From Mytilus californianus (lineage: Eukaryota; Mollusca; Bivalvia; Mytilida; Mytilidae), in the NCBI RefSeq assembly GCF_021869535.1, contig NW_026262679.1, forward strand, positions 85,061,143 through 85,125,142: a stretch of 64,000 nt of DNA, given 5' to 3'. Of the stretch, positions 10,961 through 22,568 are shown piece by piece. The notes below the pieces were generated by a model, which worked only from the letters and a program-made list of their open reading frames with translations, was not told the origin of the DNA and searched no databases. Within the stretch, counting starts at the first letter, position 1; each line of letters begins with the position of its first letter. The position numbers were made by a program, and so were the translations under genes.

Positions 10961-11749
10961 ACTTTAGTATAAGTAAATAGAAATCTATGAAATTTAAACA
11001 CAAGGTGTATGACCACAAAAGGAAGGTTTGGATTGATTTTGGGAGTTTTGGTCCCAACAGTTTAGGAATAAGGGGATAAAAACGGCCCAAATAAGCATTT
11101 GTCTTGGTTTTAGCACAATAACTTTAGTATAAGTAAATAGAAATCTATGAAATTTAAACACAAGGTGTATGACCACAAAAGGAAGGTTTGGATTGATTTT
11201 GGGAGTTTTGGTCCCAACAGTTTAGGAATAAGGGGATAAAAACGGCCCAAATAAGCATTTGTCTTGGTTTTAGCACAATAACTTTAGTATAAGTAAATAG
11301 AAATCTATGAAATTTAAACACAAGGTGTATGACCACAAAAGGTAGTTTGGGATTGATTTTAGGAGTTTTGGTTCCAACAGTTTAGGAATTCGGGGCCAAA
11401 AAAACGGCCCAAATAAGCATTTTTCTTGGTTTCAGCACAATAACTTTAGTATAAGTAAATAGAAATCTATGAAATTTAAACACAAGGTTTATGTTGGGAT
11501 TGATTTTGGGAGTTTTGGTCCCAACAGTTTAGGAATTATGGGCCAAAAAAGCGGCCCAAATAAGCATTTTTCTTGGTTTTAGCACAATAACTTTAGTATA
11601 AGTAAATAGAAATCTATGAAATTAACACACAAGGTTTATGACCACAAAAGGAAGGTTGGGATTGATTTTGGGAGTGTTGGTCCCAACAGTTTAGGAATTA
11701 GGGGCCAAAAGGGTCAAAAATTAAACTTTGTTTGATTTCATCAAAAATT
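10961..11749 (+). repeat. Five tandem 160-bp units
   Basis: The block ACTTTAGTATAAGTAAATAG starts at 10961, 11121, 11281, 11443 and 11590. The first two repeat distances are exactly 160 bp and those units are nearly identical. The fourth unit is shorter, having lost part of the block ACCACAAAAGGAAGG. Confidence 0.95.
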
Positions 11750-12100
11750 GAATTATTGGGGTTCTTTGCTATGCCGAATCTAACCGTGTATTTAGATTTT
11801 TGTTTTTTGGTCCTGTTTTCAAATTGGTCTACATTAAGGTCCAAAGGGTCCAAAATTAAACTTAGTTTGATTTTAACAAAAATTGAATTCTTAGGGTTCT
11901 TTGATATGCTGAATCTGAACATGTACTTACATTTTTGATTATGGGCCCAGTTTTCAAGTTGGTCCAAATCGGGGTCCAAAATTAAACTTTGTTTGATTTC
12001 AACAAAAAATTGAATTCTTGGGGTTCTTTCATATGCTGAATCTAACCATATATTTAGATTTTTGATATTTGGGCCCCATGTATTTAGATTTTGGATATTG
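11721..12100 (+). repeat. Three tandem ~130-bp units
   Basis: TTAAACTTWGTTTGATTTYA starts at 11721, 11856 and 11982. Each is followed by AAAAATTGAATT and GGGTTCTTT, then a sequence ending near TTTAGATTTTTG. This block directly follows the 160-bp array within one element. Confidence 0.85.
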
Positions 12101-12545
12101 GACCATAAAAGGTAAATGTCCAATTTAAAATTTTTAAGTTCTTAGACCACATTCATTCTGTGTCAGAAACCTATGCTGTGTCAACTATTTAATCACAATC
12201 CAAATTCAGAGCTGTATCGAGCTTGAATGGTGTGTCCATACTTGCCCCAACTGTTCAGGGTTCGATCTCTGCGGTCGTATCAAGCTGCGCCCTGCGGAGC
12301 ATTTTATTTTCAGCACTTTGAACAAAAAGATTAAAATAAAGAAGGGGTTATCCAAATATTGACTTATTTACATTTTTGGGGGTTTCTGTATGTAGTTTTT
12401 CGTTCAACTTAATGTGTATTTAAGGTATTGGATTTTTTGTATGCATGCATTTTGAATGACTGTTGGTTTAATGCTGTTTAAAGTTCCCTGAAAAACCACC
12501 TTAATTGCTCATTATTTTGCATTCGAGTTTGACGGCGTGGGACAT

Positions 12546-12642
12546 TTGCGCTTTTACATAGAACGTTTGCGCTTTTTTAAATGGACATTTGCGCTTCAAT
12601 TCATAGGACATTTGCGCTTTATATAAAAGAACATTTGTGCTT
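12546..12642 (+). repeat. Five ~22-bp units with TTTGCGCTT
   Basis: TTGCGCTT (the last copy is TTGTGCTT) occurs at 12546, 12567, 12589, 12612 and 12635, i.e. 21-23 bp apart, about two DNA helical turns. It resembles the TTGCGCCA subterminal motifs of the Mutator-like element at 25185-26011, so it may be a decayed MULE end. That link is inference. Confidence 0.7.
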
Positions 12643-12660
12643 TTACAATATTTACTCCTA

Positions 12661-13004
12661 TTTTATACGGGCTTTGGACCGGCAGTTTTGACCTGGCAGA
12701 GTTAAAGTCGTATTTTTTTCATTATGGATAAAAGTAATTACATAGCACATTCGTGTTTAAAAGTCATTTAATAGAACATTAAACCAGTAATATATAGCTA
12801 AAAGTAAACAATCTAAAGATCACAGACATTGAGTTAGAGCTGATGAAGTATTGTATAATTTTGATATAATTTGTCCAAAAAGTAGTACAACACACTGTAA
12901 AAATATTATTGAGAAAGCGCAGTAGGGATTTTTTCATTTTCATTTATTGTCTAAAAGAAATGCACTACGAAATAACTGTTCTCGGACCTTATGTTGTACT
13001 GTTA
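12661..13004. other. Unassigned AT-rich sequence
   Basis: No gene or recognised repeat was seen. Confidence 0.4.
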
Positions 13005-13365
13005 CACCACTGTCCCATGTTAGGGGAGGGTTAGGCGCCAACTAACATGTTTAACCCCGCCTTATTCTGTGTGTGCCTGACCCAAGACAGGAGCCTGTAA
13101 TTCAGTGGTGCACTGGTTGTCGTTTGTGGCTGTATTACTAATTTTTTTGTTCATTGTTTTGTAGTTAAATTGGGCCGTTAGTTTTCTTGTTTGATTCTTG
13201 TTTTACATCTGTCATTTCAGGGCCTTGTATAGCTTACTATGCGGTATGGGTTTGCTCATTGTTGAAGCCGTATGATGAGCTATATTTGTAAATTTCTTTA
13301 TCATTTGTTCTCTTTTTGAGAGTTGTCTCATTGGCAATCATACCACTTCTCCTTTTATACTTATT
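13005..13365 (-). repeat. Dispersed repeat family A, minus-strand copy
   Basis: Reverse complement of the 33487-33965 copy: ACACCACTGTCCCATGTTAG, CATGTTTAACCCCGCCTTAT, TATGCGGTATGGGTTTGCTC and GGCAATCATACCACTTCTCC appear in that order. Nearly complete. Confidence 0.85.
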
Positions 13366-14689
13366 TACAAAATACAAAAATAATTTTGGATCATTTTTTT
13401 AGCATGTGGGTGAATAATGACTTTGGGAATTACACAACACCTTTTGCTTTTAGCATTTACATTTAGAAGTGCTACTCCTCCTCTTTGCATTTACATGAAA
13501 GAGAACCCTGACCACCAGTTTTCTTAAAGCTTTTTTAACTGCTTCTCATAGCGAAAGTTCAGAAACTGTTGCTGCAATCAAAGATGTGTTATTTTAATGT
13601 TGTATTGTTTATTTTGAAGATTGTTTGTTTGTATATATGCTGTGTTTGTCACAGATCATGTTTTTGATTTATATGGCAATAAAGTATTAGATTTGATTTA
13701 ACAACTTCAATTTAATTTCTCTACAAATATCCTTTTAAAAATCTTACAGCTGTTCCAATATGGTACCCAAATTCTCCTTAATAATTTCACAGAAGATACA
13801 TGATTTATGTTTCACTTGGTGTCATCCAAATTGTCACTCGAGCCAATTTCTATTATATTATCAGAATAGTCACTTGAGTCAATTTCTTTTATATTATCAG
13901 AATTATTTGTACATGTAACTGGCATGCATGTATCAATTACATTTCCTGTCTTCACCTGGGTATTTTTGTATTTTATAACTAAGGTTTATTATGTGGTCAT
14001 TGAATAAAAGTTCTATAGTGTGCATCAATGTTTTTTATAACAAAATCCATGTACTATAATTGCTTTTCTGAAAAAAAGTTCTAAAAATCAAATTAATATA
14101 AGGTGTCACTGGCTTCATTTTCTTGAAAAATTAGAAAACAATACCAAACCACAAAAACTTATCTATCAAATGCCCTTGATTTATAAATATTCCTTTAACA
14201 AAAACAGAAACTTGTAATTTTCTTAGTAAAATTCAGCATCCTCCATACTATAAATTATTGTACAAGTTTTAAGTGAATTTCAGTTGAAATTTGTACTAAT
14301 TTTACATTGTATATTTTTTTTGTGCAAATAATAATTTGTACAAAATTATAACTTGTACACAACATATATCAAAGGTGTTTATGTTAAGGTCGTATGAACT
14401 TAGGCCTATAAGCATCATGTATCCATATGTTCCTTTTTCTTGATTATTAAGAATTGTTCGAATTTGAATTTTACGTAAGTATGGGGATAATATTCCTTGT
14501 ATCCCCATGCGTACATATAAATTCATATCAATTATTGATTTAACAAAAAGGAAAGCATATGGCAAAAATTAAGGGATTCCTGATGAGGATCATAATTAAA
14601 ATGTATATATATGTCTCTGTTTAAGGCCTAGCTAGGTCCATACAACCAGTTATATGATAAGATATACTGGATTGGTCCTTGACCGTACT
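13366..14689. other. Unassigned AT-rich sequence
   Basis: A ~40-bp duplication (AATTTCTWTTATATTATCAG) lies at about 13830-13905. Otherwise no gene or recognised repeat was seen; the minus-strand frame at 14302-14565 has no recognisable motif. Confidence 0.4.
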
Positions 14690-14820
14690 GATTTTAAAAT
14701 TTCATTTACTGTTATCTGTTATTGTCCCTTTTAAATTCCTTGTTATCTGTTTTATGCCAAATCAATTTACTGTTTTGCTGTTATTGGAACCCCCCCCCCC
14801 CCCTTGCCCCCCTCATTAAT
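14690..14820. repeat. Right part of the split C-run/TGTTA minisatellite element
   Basis: Direct TGTTATCTGTTATTG repeats, then a 14-base C run (14790-14803), TTGCCCCCC and TCATTAAT. The terminal block is the inverse of 10310-10341, while the TGTTA repeats keep the same direction as at 10340-10510. Confidence 0.65.
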
Positions 14821-16892
14821 TTGTGAGTTCTATTTTATAGAACTACTGTACAGTAGAGTTTGTTTTAACTCGTGTCTTTTAGAAATATAACAGTATTGCA
14901 AGCAAATACTGTTTCCTGGTCCAGCTTATCGTTCCTACAGTGATGTCCTACAAAGGCTCCAATACCATAACACGTTTATCACACAGCTCACATTAATACT
15001 ATTTGTAAAACAAATTGCAGTGAATAAACATGAAATGATAATAGATAAGTGGGCTGATATGAATAAAACTACTTAAAAAACAAGTTAAGATTTGTTCCAA
15101 ACGGACGGATTTTTCTACATGTCCTACGATAAATTAGTATTAACTTGGGCATACGATACAGTTGAGATCCCTCATTGATTTTTTTCTTGAAGGTTTGATA
15201 GAAGGTCAATTTGATAGTGTACTGTTGAAATATGCAAAGAAAAACTTACTTTTTGAGATATTTTGGTTCGAAATTTGCAAATTTAAGGGAAAAAACCTAA
15301 AATTTCAGAAACAAGGACTTTTAAGGAAAGTAGCAATAGTTTTGAACGAACAGTCATAACTTGATTTTTTTTTTGTAAAATGTTCCTTTGATCCATGGCA
15401 CCAACATGCTGTGACAAGTTTGAGGTTTAACCAAATACTTCTTTCCTGAAATAAAGATGTTGACAATATTTTTGCGTCTACTCAGAAGTGCAGAAAAAGA
15501 TCGATCGTTGATTTTTTTCTTAAAATTTTGGCGGAGCGTTCTTGAAACATTACTCGATTAATTGCAAAAGAAAAAAAAACAGTGCCTGCTTTTTCAATAA
15601 AAGCAATAAACCTTGATTTGTAATGGCAAACGGGACGTTTGCCAATAAGGCGCTAAATTTCGTTGAAATAAGTTTTAATCGCAATGTTCAACGTCGTGAA
15701 AACAATCCCGCCGTTCACGACTACGCTGTCAAGTCAAGTGGTATAGCCAAGTTTTTTTTTCGAAAGCAATGATATTAATCATCAAAACTTATAAAGCTGG
15801 TAACTCGTAAAATACCATAAAATATTTGCCAAACCTTTATGAATTCTTGCGAAACTTAGACAGAAACCCTAGTAAATTACCTTTAGAAAAGAAATGTTCG
15901 GAAACAAAAAAAGATAAATCTTAGAAAAAATATTAATTTGCAGCTCTGTCTGACATTAGTCATACAATTCATATCGGAAACACATCTTGGACATAGTTTT
16001 AATCATTCAAAAGGTCCTAACATGACAAAATGTGAAACAATTATAAAGTATTAGTGATAATATAAAAATAATTCAAACAAGAACACTAACGGCCTATTCT
16101 ATATATAGGCATTATATGAACGCATCAACATACCCACATTAATTCATTTTAGCTTATAAACTACTCTGAACATGTTTAGAAAGTGAATATATAGAGCTGT
16201 TTCGAGCAAATTCATGTCGTAATTTTCTCAAAAGTCCATTACCGTGTAGTGTAACATTCATAGTAAGTACAGCAGTCGGTAATTGGGCATGAAATTGCAT
16301 GCTTCTATATCTATAGATAAGTTTCCTATGCTTGTCTTCAGGGTATTTTTTTTTATTACGGTACATATGATTATTGACTTACTTGTCTGTATTAAACCTC
16401 TAATCTAGGAGTGTGTGCAACCACATTGTCCGTCCGACCGTCCAGTGGTCCAACAAATATTTTGTTACTTTTCAGAGACTTCATATTTGGTCAGCAGCTT
16501 AACATCAATGAGTTTTCTGGTCAGTCAGATATCTAATTCCTGTGTGCCAATACTTCGATTTTTTCCCTCTCAATATGTACAAGAGGGGATATGCATAGCA
16601 CTTCAACGGTTGCGTTTTTGTTTTAGTCTATAATACGGGTCTTATTATAACTGTGTCTTTTTAACTGACAGTTCTTCTTCATACACATATATACTCCACT
16701 GGGTTGAATTCTAAAAATGCCGTTAAAATCTGCAACTTTTTTATGTACCTATTCAAAGTAAAGAACAGTTTGAGGCGTTATCTTTATTTATCATGATTCT
16801 CATTTTGTTAATAGTGTCTGTTAAATTTATCCGTACAATTCTCCATACGATTTAGAGTTTGCCAAATGATATAGATACTCTATATTGATTAA
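14821..16892. other. Unassigned AT-rich sequence
   Basis: About 2 kb with no recognised element or gene. Short frames (15162-15359 plus, 16154-16366 minus, 16415-16633 plus) have no known motif. It may hold old, decayed repeats. Confidence 0.4.
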
Positions 16893-17501
16893 AGTCATAT
16901 GAAACGAGTGACTGGTGAAAAATAATGTTAATTCAATTTTGGGCCGATGCATGCATATATAATAAACTTAGTCTTCGACATGTGCACGATTTTATCATTT
17001 TTCACGCATCCATATCGTATAATCGTCAAAAATATATTTCACTCTGAAAATATGGCAGCTAATTAATTGTCGTGTTTTGAAGCCGAAGTTTACCGATTGT
17101 CACCTTTGTAAACAATCAACAAAGAAGCATGGATATTGAGGTAAGCACGTGTATAACATGTACATTAAGATATAGTGTATTTCGATGACGGAGCGATTTT
17201 TATGTTTGTTGACTCTCTTTGCCAATTTTGTTTTCCCCTTCGCACTTGCGTATTGCGATCACCGGATTTTTGCGAGAAAGGTCAAGCTGAAGTAACTGCA
17301 TACGGAAAACATGTCGGCGAATTATTGTCTGGGAAGCCAATAATTAAAAAAAAAGGGTCAATTTCTTCTAAATTTGGACGACAAATTAAAGAATTTTCTT
17401 CTAAAAAATATAAATGTACATAAGTTTTAAAATAAAAACTAGCCATTTAGTTATAAAAAAAATATGCATCAATATTTTTTAATTTGAAGTTTCATATGAC
17501 T
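16893..17501. mobile_element. 609-bp element with 13-bp inverted ends and TTAA/TAA flanks
   Basis: AGTCATATGAAAC (16893-16905) is mirrored by GTTTCATATGACT (17489-17501). TTAA precedes the left end (16889-16892); reading the last T as part of the target, TTAA also follows the right end (17501-17504). This fits a TTAA duplication (piggyBac/Kolobok type) or a TAA duplication (PIF/Harbinger type); the sequence cannot decide. The element encloses a possible small spliced frame (17129-17423). Confidence 0.65.
17129..17423 (+). CDS. Possible two-exon micro-ORF inside a TIR element
   Basis: ATG at 17129 in good context (AGCATGG) gives M-D-I-E, then a strong donor GAG|GTAAGC at 17141. An AG at 17275-17276 after a T-rich tract would restore the frame at 17277, giving a lysine-rich product of about 53 residues that ends YKCT at a TAA (17421-17423). 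AATAAA follows at 17431, 8 bases past the stop. The downstream exon lies in a frame open from 17175. The likely product is small, soluble and basic (GKPIIKKKGSISSKFGRQIK). I recognise no family. Because it sits within a transposon-like unit it could be the end of a deleted transposase gene, a captured host exon or chance. Confidence 0.3.
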
Positions 17502-19267
17502 TAAACATTAATTAAGACAGTAGGCCTACTTTGATATCTAATTAAATTACTTATTGGGCTTTTTGTGTAGATAGGTTTCTGTCGCATTGACGTATCATAG
17601 TCGAGTGACAAATCAAGAAAAGGGTGCTTATTTTACGACTTTAATGGACCGGCATAACTGCAGGCTGAAATTTTTTTTTTTTGCAAAGCTAATACCTTAA
17701 TTACTTTTTTGCCCAGACGTAGCTATTTCCTGCGGTGCAGTTTTTCATAAAATGGAAAGTAAAAGACATGTTGAGTTGTTCATTCAAAATGCAACTCGAC
17801 AAAAAATTTACATTTGTGTCTTTTTGATAGTCTTCAAACTCTTGATTTGGGATTTTATGAAGAGTTCAAGTGCTTATTCATATTGTAAAACTGTAATTTC
17901 CTCTATTTATCCTTATTATATCCGTTTTCGCTCAGTTTTGAAAATATGGACTCTGTTTTATTTCAACGGTGTGTTTACAACATTTGTAAATTTACAGATC
18001 ATGACATCGATATCTTTCAAATTTTCAAGATAAAAAGTAATAACACATTATTTTGTAAAGTTATGAGACCACTTCGGCTCACTTTTTCAAATAATTTCAC
18101 ATTTTTCGACATATTTTTAATAGATATTATAAATCAGTGAATTTCAGTCTTTAGTTCTCTAACTGATACGAAGTACATTTACTTTTTATTGTCGAATGCA
18201 CCATACCATAGTTCGTGTTTATGTCAGTTGAATATAATTGTGTGGATATTATTTTATCACATGACTATTGAACAATGTTTTTCAACGTTTTTGACTGATA
18301 TTTTTTTGTCAAAAAGACATTTATCGTGTCTTTTTCAAAGTTAAAAGTAGATTTTTTCTAACAGTAAAAGCCAAATTGGGGCGGATAAGGGGTATTCCCG
18401 AAATACATCTTTTATATAGTCTATTAATACTGACATTTCCGCAAGCTAAAAGAAGTTGTGCTTCAAACAATTGGAATTTTGAATTAAACATCCGATTAAA
18501 ACAAGCAAATAACTTTCCTGTTTAACTGCAATACGAACCCTTTATAATGCTGTGAATATAAGAAAGTAGGATGTGTACCACCGACTCTATAACGTTAGTC
18601 TAGTTAGCTTGATGATGTTGATATAAAAACCTTAAGGTATCACAAATCTTATAACAAATCATAAACTAGTACATGTATGGTAAATTTAGAAAAGTTTACG
18701 CAGCCTGACCTTTCGGATGATCATACAGATCAATTTTTCATCGTTGAATCTATGTTGTTCTTACTACTTCTTAGTCTGTTCTGACCAGATCAATGTCCAC
18801 TCCTTGTGACTGGATGCTAGTACTTTAGATTTAGAAATAAAAATTTAATCACTCTTTTTTTCACAAGAATTTAAAACCAAGGCAATTCACTACATGACTT
18901 GCTTGGTTATGATTTTACTTAGCGTTCCAAAGATAAAAGTAATTAAACGATGAGTTGGATGTTTTTAGAGAAGGCTTCTCATTGCCTGAATGGTTTCATC
19001 CATGAAGACGTGCTAGTTCACCAACATCCTTTGTCATGTCTTTTCTTTATTAAATCTGCTGTTGCTTCCCAATACACGAATTGACAACATTTAAAAAAAA
19101 GATTGTGAAAAAAATCAATCGTTATACGACAACAGAAAGGGGAAGGAAAATCAAATGTTGGGTTCAGTAGTTCAATCTAAATTTTTGAAGCCGTTCGAGC
19201 AGCTAGCCATTTAAAACCTGAACAGATACCGTCAAAATTGAAACTGAAATTAAGACAATAACTATAA
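17502..19267. other. Unassigned AT-rich sequence
   Basis: No gene or repeat was recognised. The two overlapping plus-strand frames at 17752-18140 are hydrophobic or AT-biased and unconvincing. Confidence 0.4.
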
Positions 19268-20170
19268 ATGAAGACTAAACATTACATGAAGCCTCTTCAA
19301 CAGTTCCTAGTTGAAGCAGTCCTTAGATATAGCCAATGGGACTTACCCAACACCATTGCTACATTGAAAGAAGGTGGTCATATAATACAGGAGGGACCAT
19401 GTAATGTTGACATCAATGCTGAGACAATTCATTGTTTAAAAAAAATTCACTTTTTAGCTATGGCTGTCCCCTTCGTTCCTTTAAGGTTAAACTTGAACTA
19501 GAAAGATCTGTGACGCATGAAGATTCTAATACCAAACTTATGGAATGTGGACCAATCGATAAGATACAAAAAACTCCTTGTTAATGCAGACATTGAGTTT
19601 TGTTTGAAGAAAAACATAGATACATCTGACATATCTTGGATATTTCCCCGACTTATTTCAAGGCAAAGGTTAGTGCCAATTCCCAAATTCACAGAAAATA
19701 CTGAAAAAAATTTCCAAATTGTTACCGGCTTTTTCAAAAGGCTATCATAATTCAAATTTGAAGATACGATTCTAACCTTTGCTCTGGTCATAGACACAAA
19801 ACCTAGCAACATGGCAACATTTACTGTATATACTGCTATGAAACAATGTTTAGATATGTTCAGCAAAATGCTATACAAACTTTTGACCAGCAATTGTATA
19901 TATTGTTGCCCTATATGAAAAATGGTCTATGACAGACGTTATTTACTCCCACATTATAAGAATAGGAGGATTTCATGGGCTTATCTTTTATATATCAACA
20001 GTTGGTAAAAATATTGGTTTTAGCTGAGGTATATGACTGACATGTTGACTCTAAAATTTATGCTTGAGATACAGTAACAGATTCTAATTTGCAAACAGCT
20101 TTAGTGTGGTGTTCCAGAATTAACACTGCCATATGAGGCTCTCATGTTTCCTTTATTCAAAACATTTTTC
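19268..20170 (+). pseudogene. Degenerate coding remnant of a multicopy invertebrate family
   Basis: Fragments in successive plus-strand frames read like one protein broken by stops and frameshifts: 19268-19501, 19517-19750 (MKILIPNLWNVDQSI near its start), a stretch near 19795-19890 (PSNMATFTVYTAMKQC), and one near 19875-20010 with QTFDQQLYILLPYEKW and HIIRIGGFHGLIF. From memory, the RxGGFH segment and the preceding TVYTAM block occur in a large family of uncharacterised, probably element-derived proteins in molluscs and cnidarians. Function unknown. The overlapping minus-strand frame at 19498-19893 is judged a shadow. Confidence 0.4.
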
Positions 20171-21455
20171 AAATGACGCTTATACATAAATTGTATAAAA
20201 AGTATTGAACCAACGTATGGAAGGCGTTCATTGACTGTCCTGATATATATTTTTTCTAATCACTGGTGTTAAACTGATAACCGTAACTGGAATTACGACG
20301 ATCCCAATATGGCGACGGCAGAAATAGGTAAAATCTTTTCAGTCATTTTTCTCAAATGAAGCCCGTTGTTGTCAAGAGTTACTCAGCTGCAAGGTTTTTC
20401 TATACCATTACATCATATTTGAATCGTAACGGTGCACTATAATTGTCTAAGCGCTTAGAAAATTGCCGTCGAAAAATTCGGGATGATAATCGTAATTCGA
20501 TGGCATTTTTCTTGTTTGATAATCGTAATTTCTTTATGTTATTATAGTAACTGAAAATAATAAATGTGTCTTCCAGCTTGTCAATGGTATTTTGTGTGTA
20601 AAAACTGCAATGTCCAGTTAAACGATGACATTAACGCGCAAAATAAAAAATAATGAAGCAACTTACAGGTTAATATTTATGACAAATTTACTTGCATGTA
20701 TATATATCTCGATTTATAACTGACAACAATATGCATAACCTTTCAATATATACATGTACCTGATAAAGATATGGAAAATGAAGCAGCTGTCGAGTCAGTT
20801 ATTGTGGTAAATAAATAATTTAAATTCTTTCAAAGTTTCAATGTTGTTTTCGCGTTTAGGGTTTTTTTTTAAGTGGGGAAAAAAAGGGGGGGGGGGGGTA
20901 TTAGCATTATCCCATATCCCAAAAGTGCAATCCTTTCAAATGAAAGTCCCGTATACCACATTTCAATATGCCATATGTTTTGCCTCAAATATTGCATATA
21001 TCCAATCGACTTTTAAATCAATAAAAAGGGCAAGTTAACCTCCCCTATCTCAATATTCCCTATACCACGGGGGTGGCTGTGGGTTACTTCCTATATAAAT
21101 ATATAAGTTATAACATGGATCAGATTTTTGGTCTTCGTCAATATATGAAAGGGGATTTTTTTTTTAAATTAAATTTCAGCAGCACGCCAGAAGTGACACC
21201 ATCCCTTCCCCCGTGCCTTATACAGACCTCATTTATCATAAGATCGCTGTCAGTTTTGAGTTCCCTGTTTGGTTATATTCGGGGATGGGTCCACACATTA
21301 TGTAAAAGGGAAATGGGGGGGGGGGGGGGGGGAGGGGGGTGCTATAAACTGAACGTTTATAGCAATTTCTGCGAGAAATGAAGACAAGAAGGCAACACCA
21401 TTCTAATAGGAAACCGATTAGTCGAGTATCATTTTGGTATTCGATACTCAGTACT
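20171..21455. other. Unassigned, with homopolymer G tracts
   Basis: G runs lie at about 20886-20898 and 21316-21338 (the second interrupted by one A). No gene was recognised, although ATGGCGACGGCAGAAATAG at 20309-20327 before GTAAAA resembles a tiny first exon. Confidence 0.35.
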
Positions 21456-21563
21456 ACCAAGCGATACTCGAGCACTATAAGTACCAAGCGATACTCGAGC
21501 ACTATAAGTACCAAGCGATACTCGAGCACTATAAGTACCAAGCGATACTCGAGCACTATAAGT
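21456..21563. repeat. 27-bp minisatellite, four perfect units
   Basis: Four identical units beginning ACCAAGCGATACTCGAGCAC at 21456, 21483, 21510 and 21537. 27 is a multiple of three, so both strands stay open and produce artificial repeat peptides. Confidence 0.95.
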
Positions 21564-21649
21564 ACCAAACACGCGTCAACTAGTCAACTATAAACTAACA
21601 ACAGTTTTACATGTTCGATTTTTGTACAACTTTGATTAATACATAAATT

Positions 21650-22165
21650 ATGTCCGCAGTGAAAGAGGGTCTCCAGAAATACTGTGAAACTGTTGAATCA
21701 CGTAGTGGTATTAACCATATGGATTCTAAAAAACTCTAAAGAACTTCTGGATAATTTTAAACCTCGATCTTTTTTTGAAATTAGTTCTATCAAAACTTTT
21801 GATTTTTCAACCCTGTATACCACCATTCCCTATATGAAATTGAAAAATCGTCTAAAAGAAATAATCCACAATGCTTTTCAACATAAAAATGGTAGCATAC
21901 GCTATAAATTTATTTCTTTGGGATACCATACGGCATATTTTGTTAATAGTGAACAAAAAGGTAAAACATTCTACACAGAGGAACAAGTGATCAGTATGCG
22001 GGAGTACCAGAATCTATGACAAACGAGACGATTTTAATTTTGAAATCATCAATTTCCCCCACCTAAGTAGCAAATTACCAACTTCACCTCCATATGGGAT
22101 ATATATTTCCCAACTTATTCGGTATTCAATAGCTTGCAGCTGCTACTCAGACTTTGTAAGTGTCT
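21650..22165 (+). pseudogene. Reverse-transcriptase remnant, probably Penelope-like
   Basis: Reads SAVKEGLQKYCETVESRSG from about 21655. A frameshift near 21720 leads into WILKNSKELLDNF, then SSIKTFDFSTLYTTIPYMKL at about 21783-21845 and HNAFQHKNGSIRYKFISLG. A stop at 22017-22019 and a second frame change give YDKRDDFNFEIINFPHL and PPYGIYISQLIRYS up to about 22150. The FDFSTLYTTIP block corresponds to RT motif A of Penelope-type elements. The later catalytic YxDD block would fall between the two fragments and is missing, so the copy is internally deleted and dead. Class is inferred from motif style. Confidence 0.7.
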
Positions 22166-22385
22166 GAGTAGAAAGTTGATAAAAATCATCGGAAGGTACC
22201 AATACCTTGTTGATAAATATTCCTTATCAACTTCACAAATAATACACAATGGTCTTGAAGTATAGATTCTGGGTACTGACGTTGTTTATCATCTTTTCTC
22301 TAATTCTTCGTCAATTTATCCCTTTCTGCACCCATTGTATAAAAAAAAAATAATCAACGTGTGGTTCGTTTGATCTCAGTTCTTC

Positions 22386-22483
22386 ATTGGTTAAAATCCG
22401 ATTATGACGTCGAATTTTCTTCCTTTCCTCTGAATTTCATATTGTGACGGCATGAAAAAAGGCGACCATGCCTGATGACGTCA
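22386..22483. promoter_or_regulatory. Inverted CCAAT box with two CRE-type sites
   Basis: ATTGG (22386-22390) is followed by TGACGTC (22405-22411) and a perfect CRE palindrome TGACGTCA (22476-22483), just upstream of a fold-back element. CCAAT plus TGACGTC also occurs at 37871-37992 and in every array spacer. Promoter activity is inference. Confidence 0.35.
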
Positions 22484-22568
22484 CATAGAAAGAACACATC
22501 TTTTTGCAGATCATTCGAAAAGAAGGAATAAATTTGCCTGCGTATTGTTTGAAAATCATTAGAGAAAC

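Larger units (their letters stand above)
10870..12280. mobile_element. pearl/HINE-like non-autonomous element with tandem-repeat core
   Basis: Ends are the inverted motif ATACGACCGCA (10870-10880) and TGCGGTCGTAT (12270-12280). Inside are a GTCGTC microsatellite (about 10915-10933), five 160-bp units (10961-11749) and three ~130-bp units (11721-12100), then unique sequence to the end. Short inverted ends plus a ~160-bp tandem core is the architecture described for bivalve pearl elements, now linked to Helitron-type non-autonomous elements. The family assignment is inference; the ends and repeats are seen directly. The 141-codon minus-strand frame at 11698-12123 is the repeat read through. Confidence 0.7.

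Noticed and set aside
10961-11749. CRISPR-like regular array
   Set aside because: Units are contiguous 160-bp tandem copies with no short repeat/unique spacer alternation, in a eukaryotic genome.
11698-12123. 141-codon minus-strand open frame, the longest in the window
   Set aside because: It is the ~130-bp tandem units of a HINE-like element read through, giving a periodic low-complexity peptide.
19498-19893. 131-codon minus-strand frame
   Set aside because: It overlaps plus-strand fragments that show recognisable conserved segments. The minus frame has none and is probably a shadow.
20771-20806. Second possible first exon (ATG at 20771, GTG|GTAAAT)
   Set aside because: Weak donor, and unspliced reading stops after 15 codons. 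Nothing supports it beyond chance.
21236-21593. Repeat-peptide frames on both strands
   Set aside because: A 27-bp minisatellite is divisible by three, so all frames stay open. No start context or domain.
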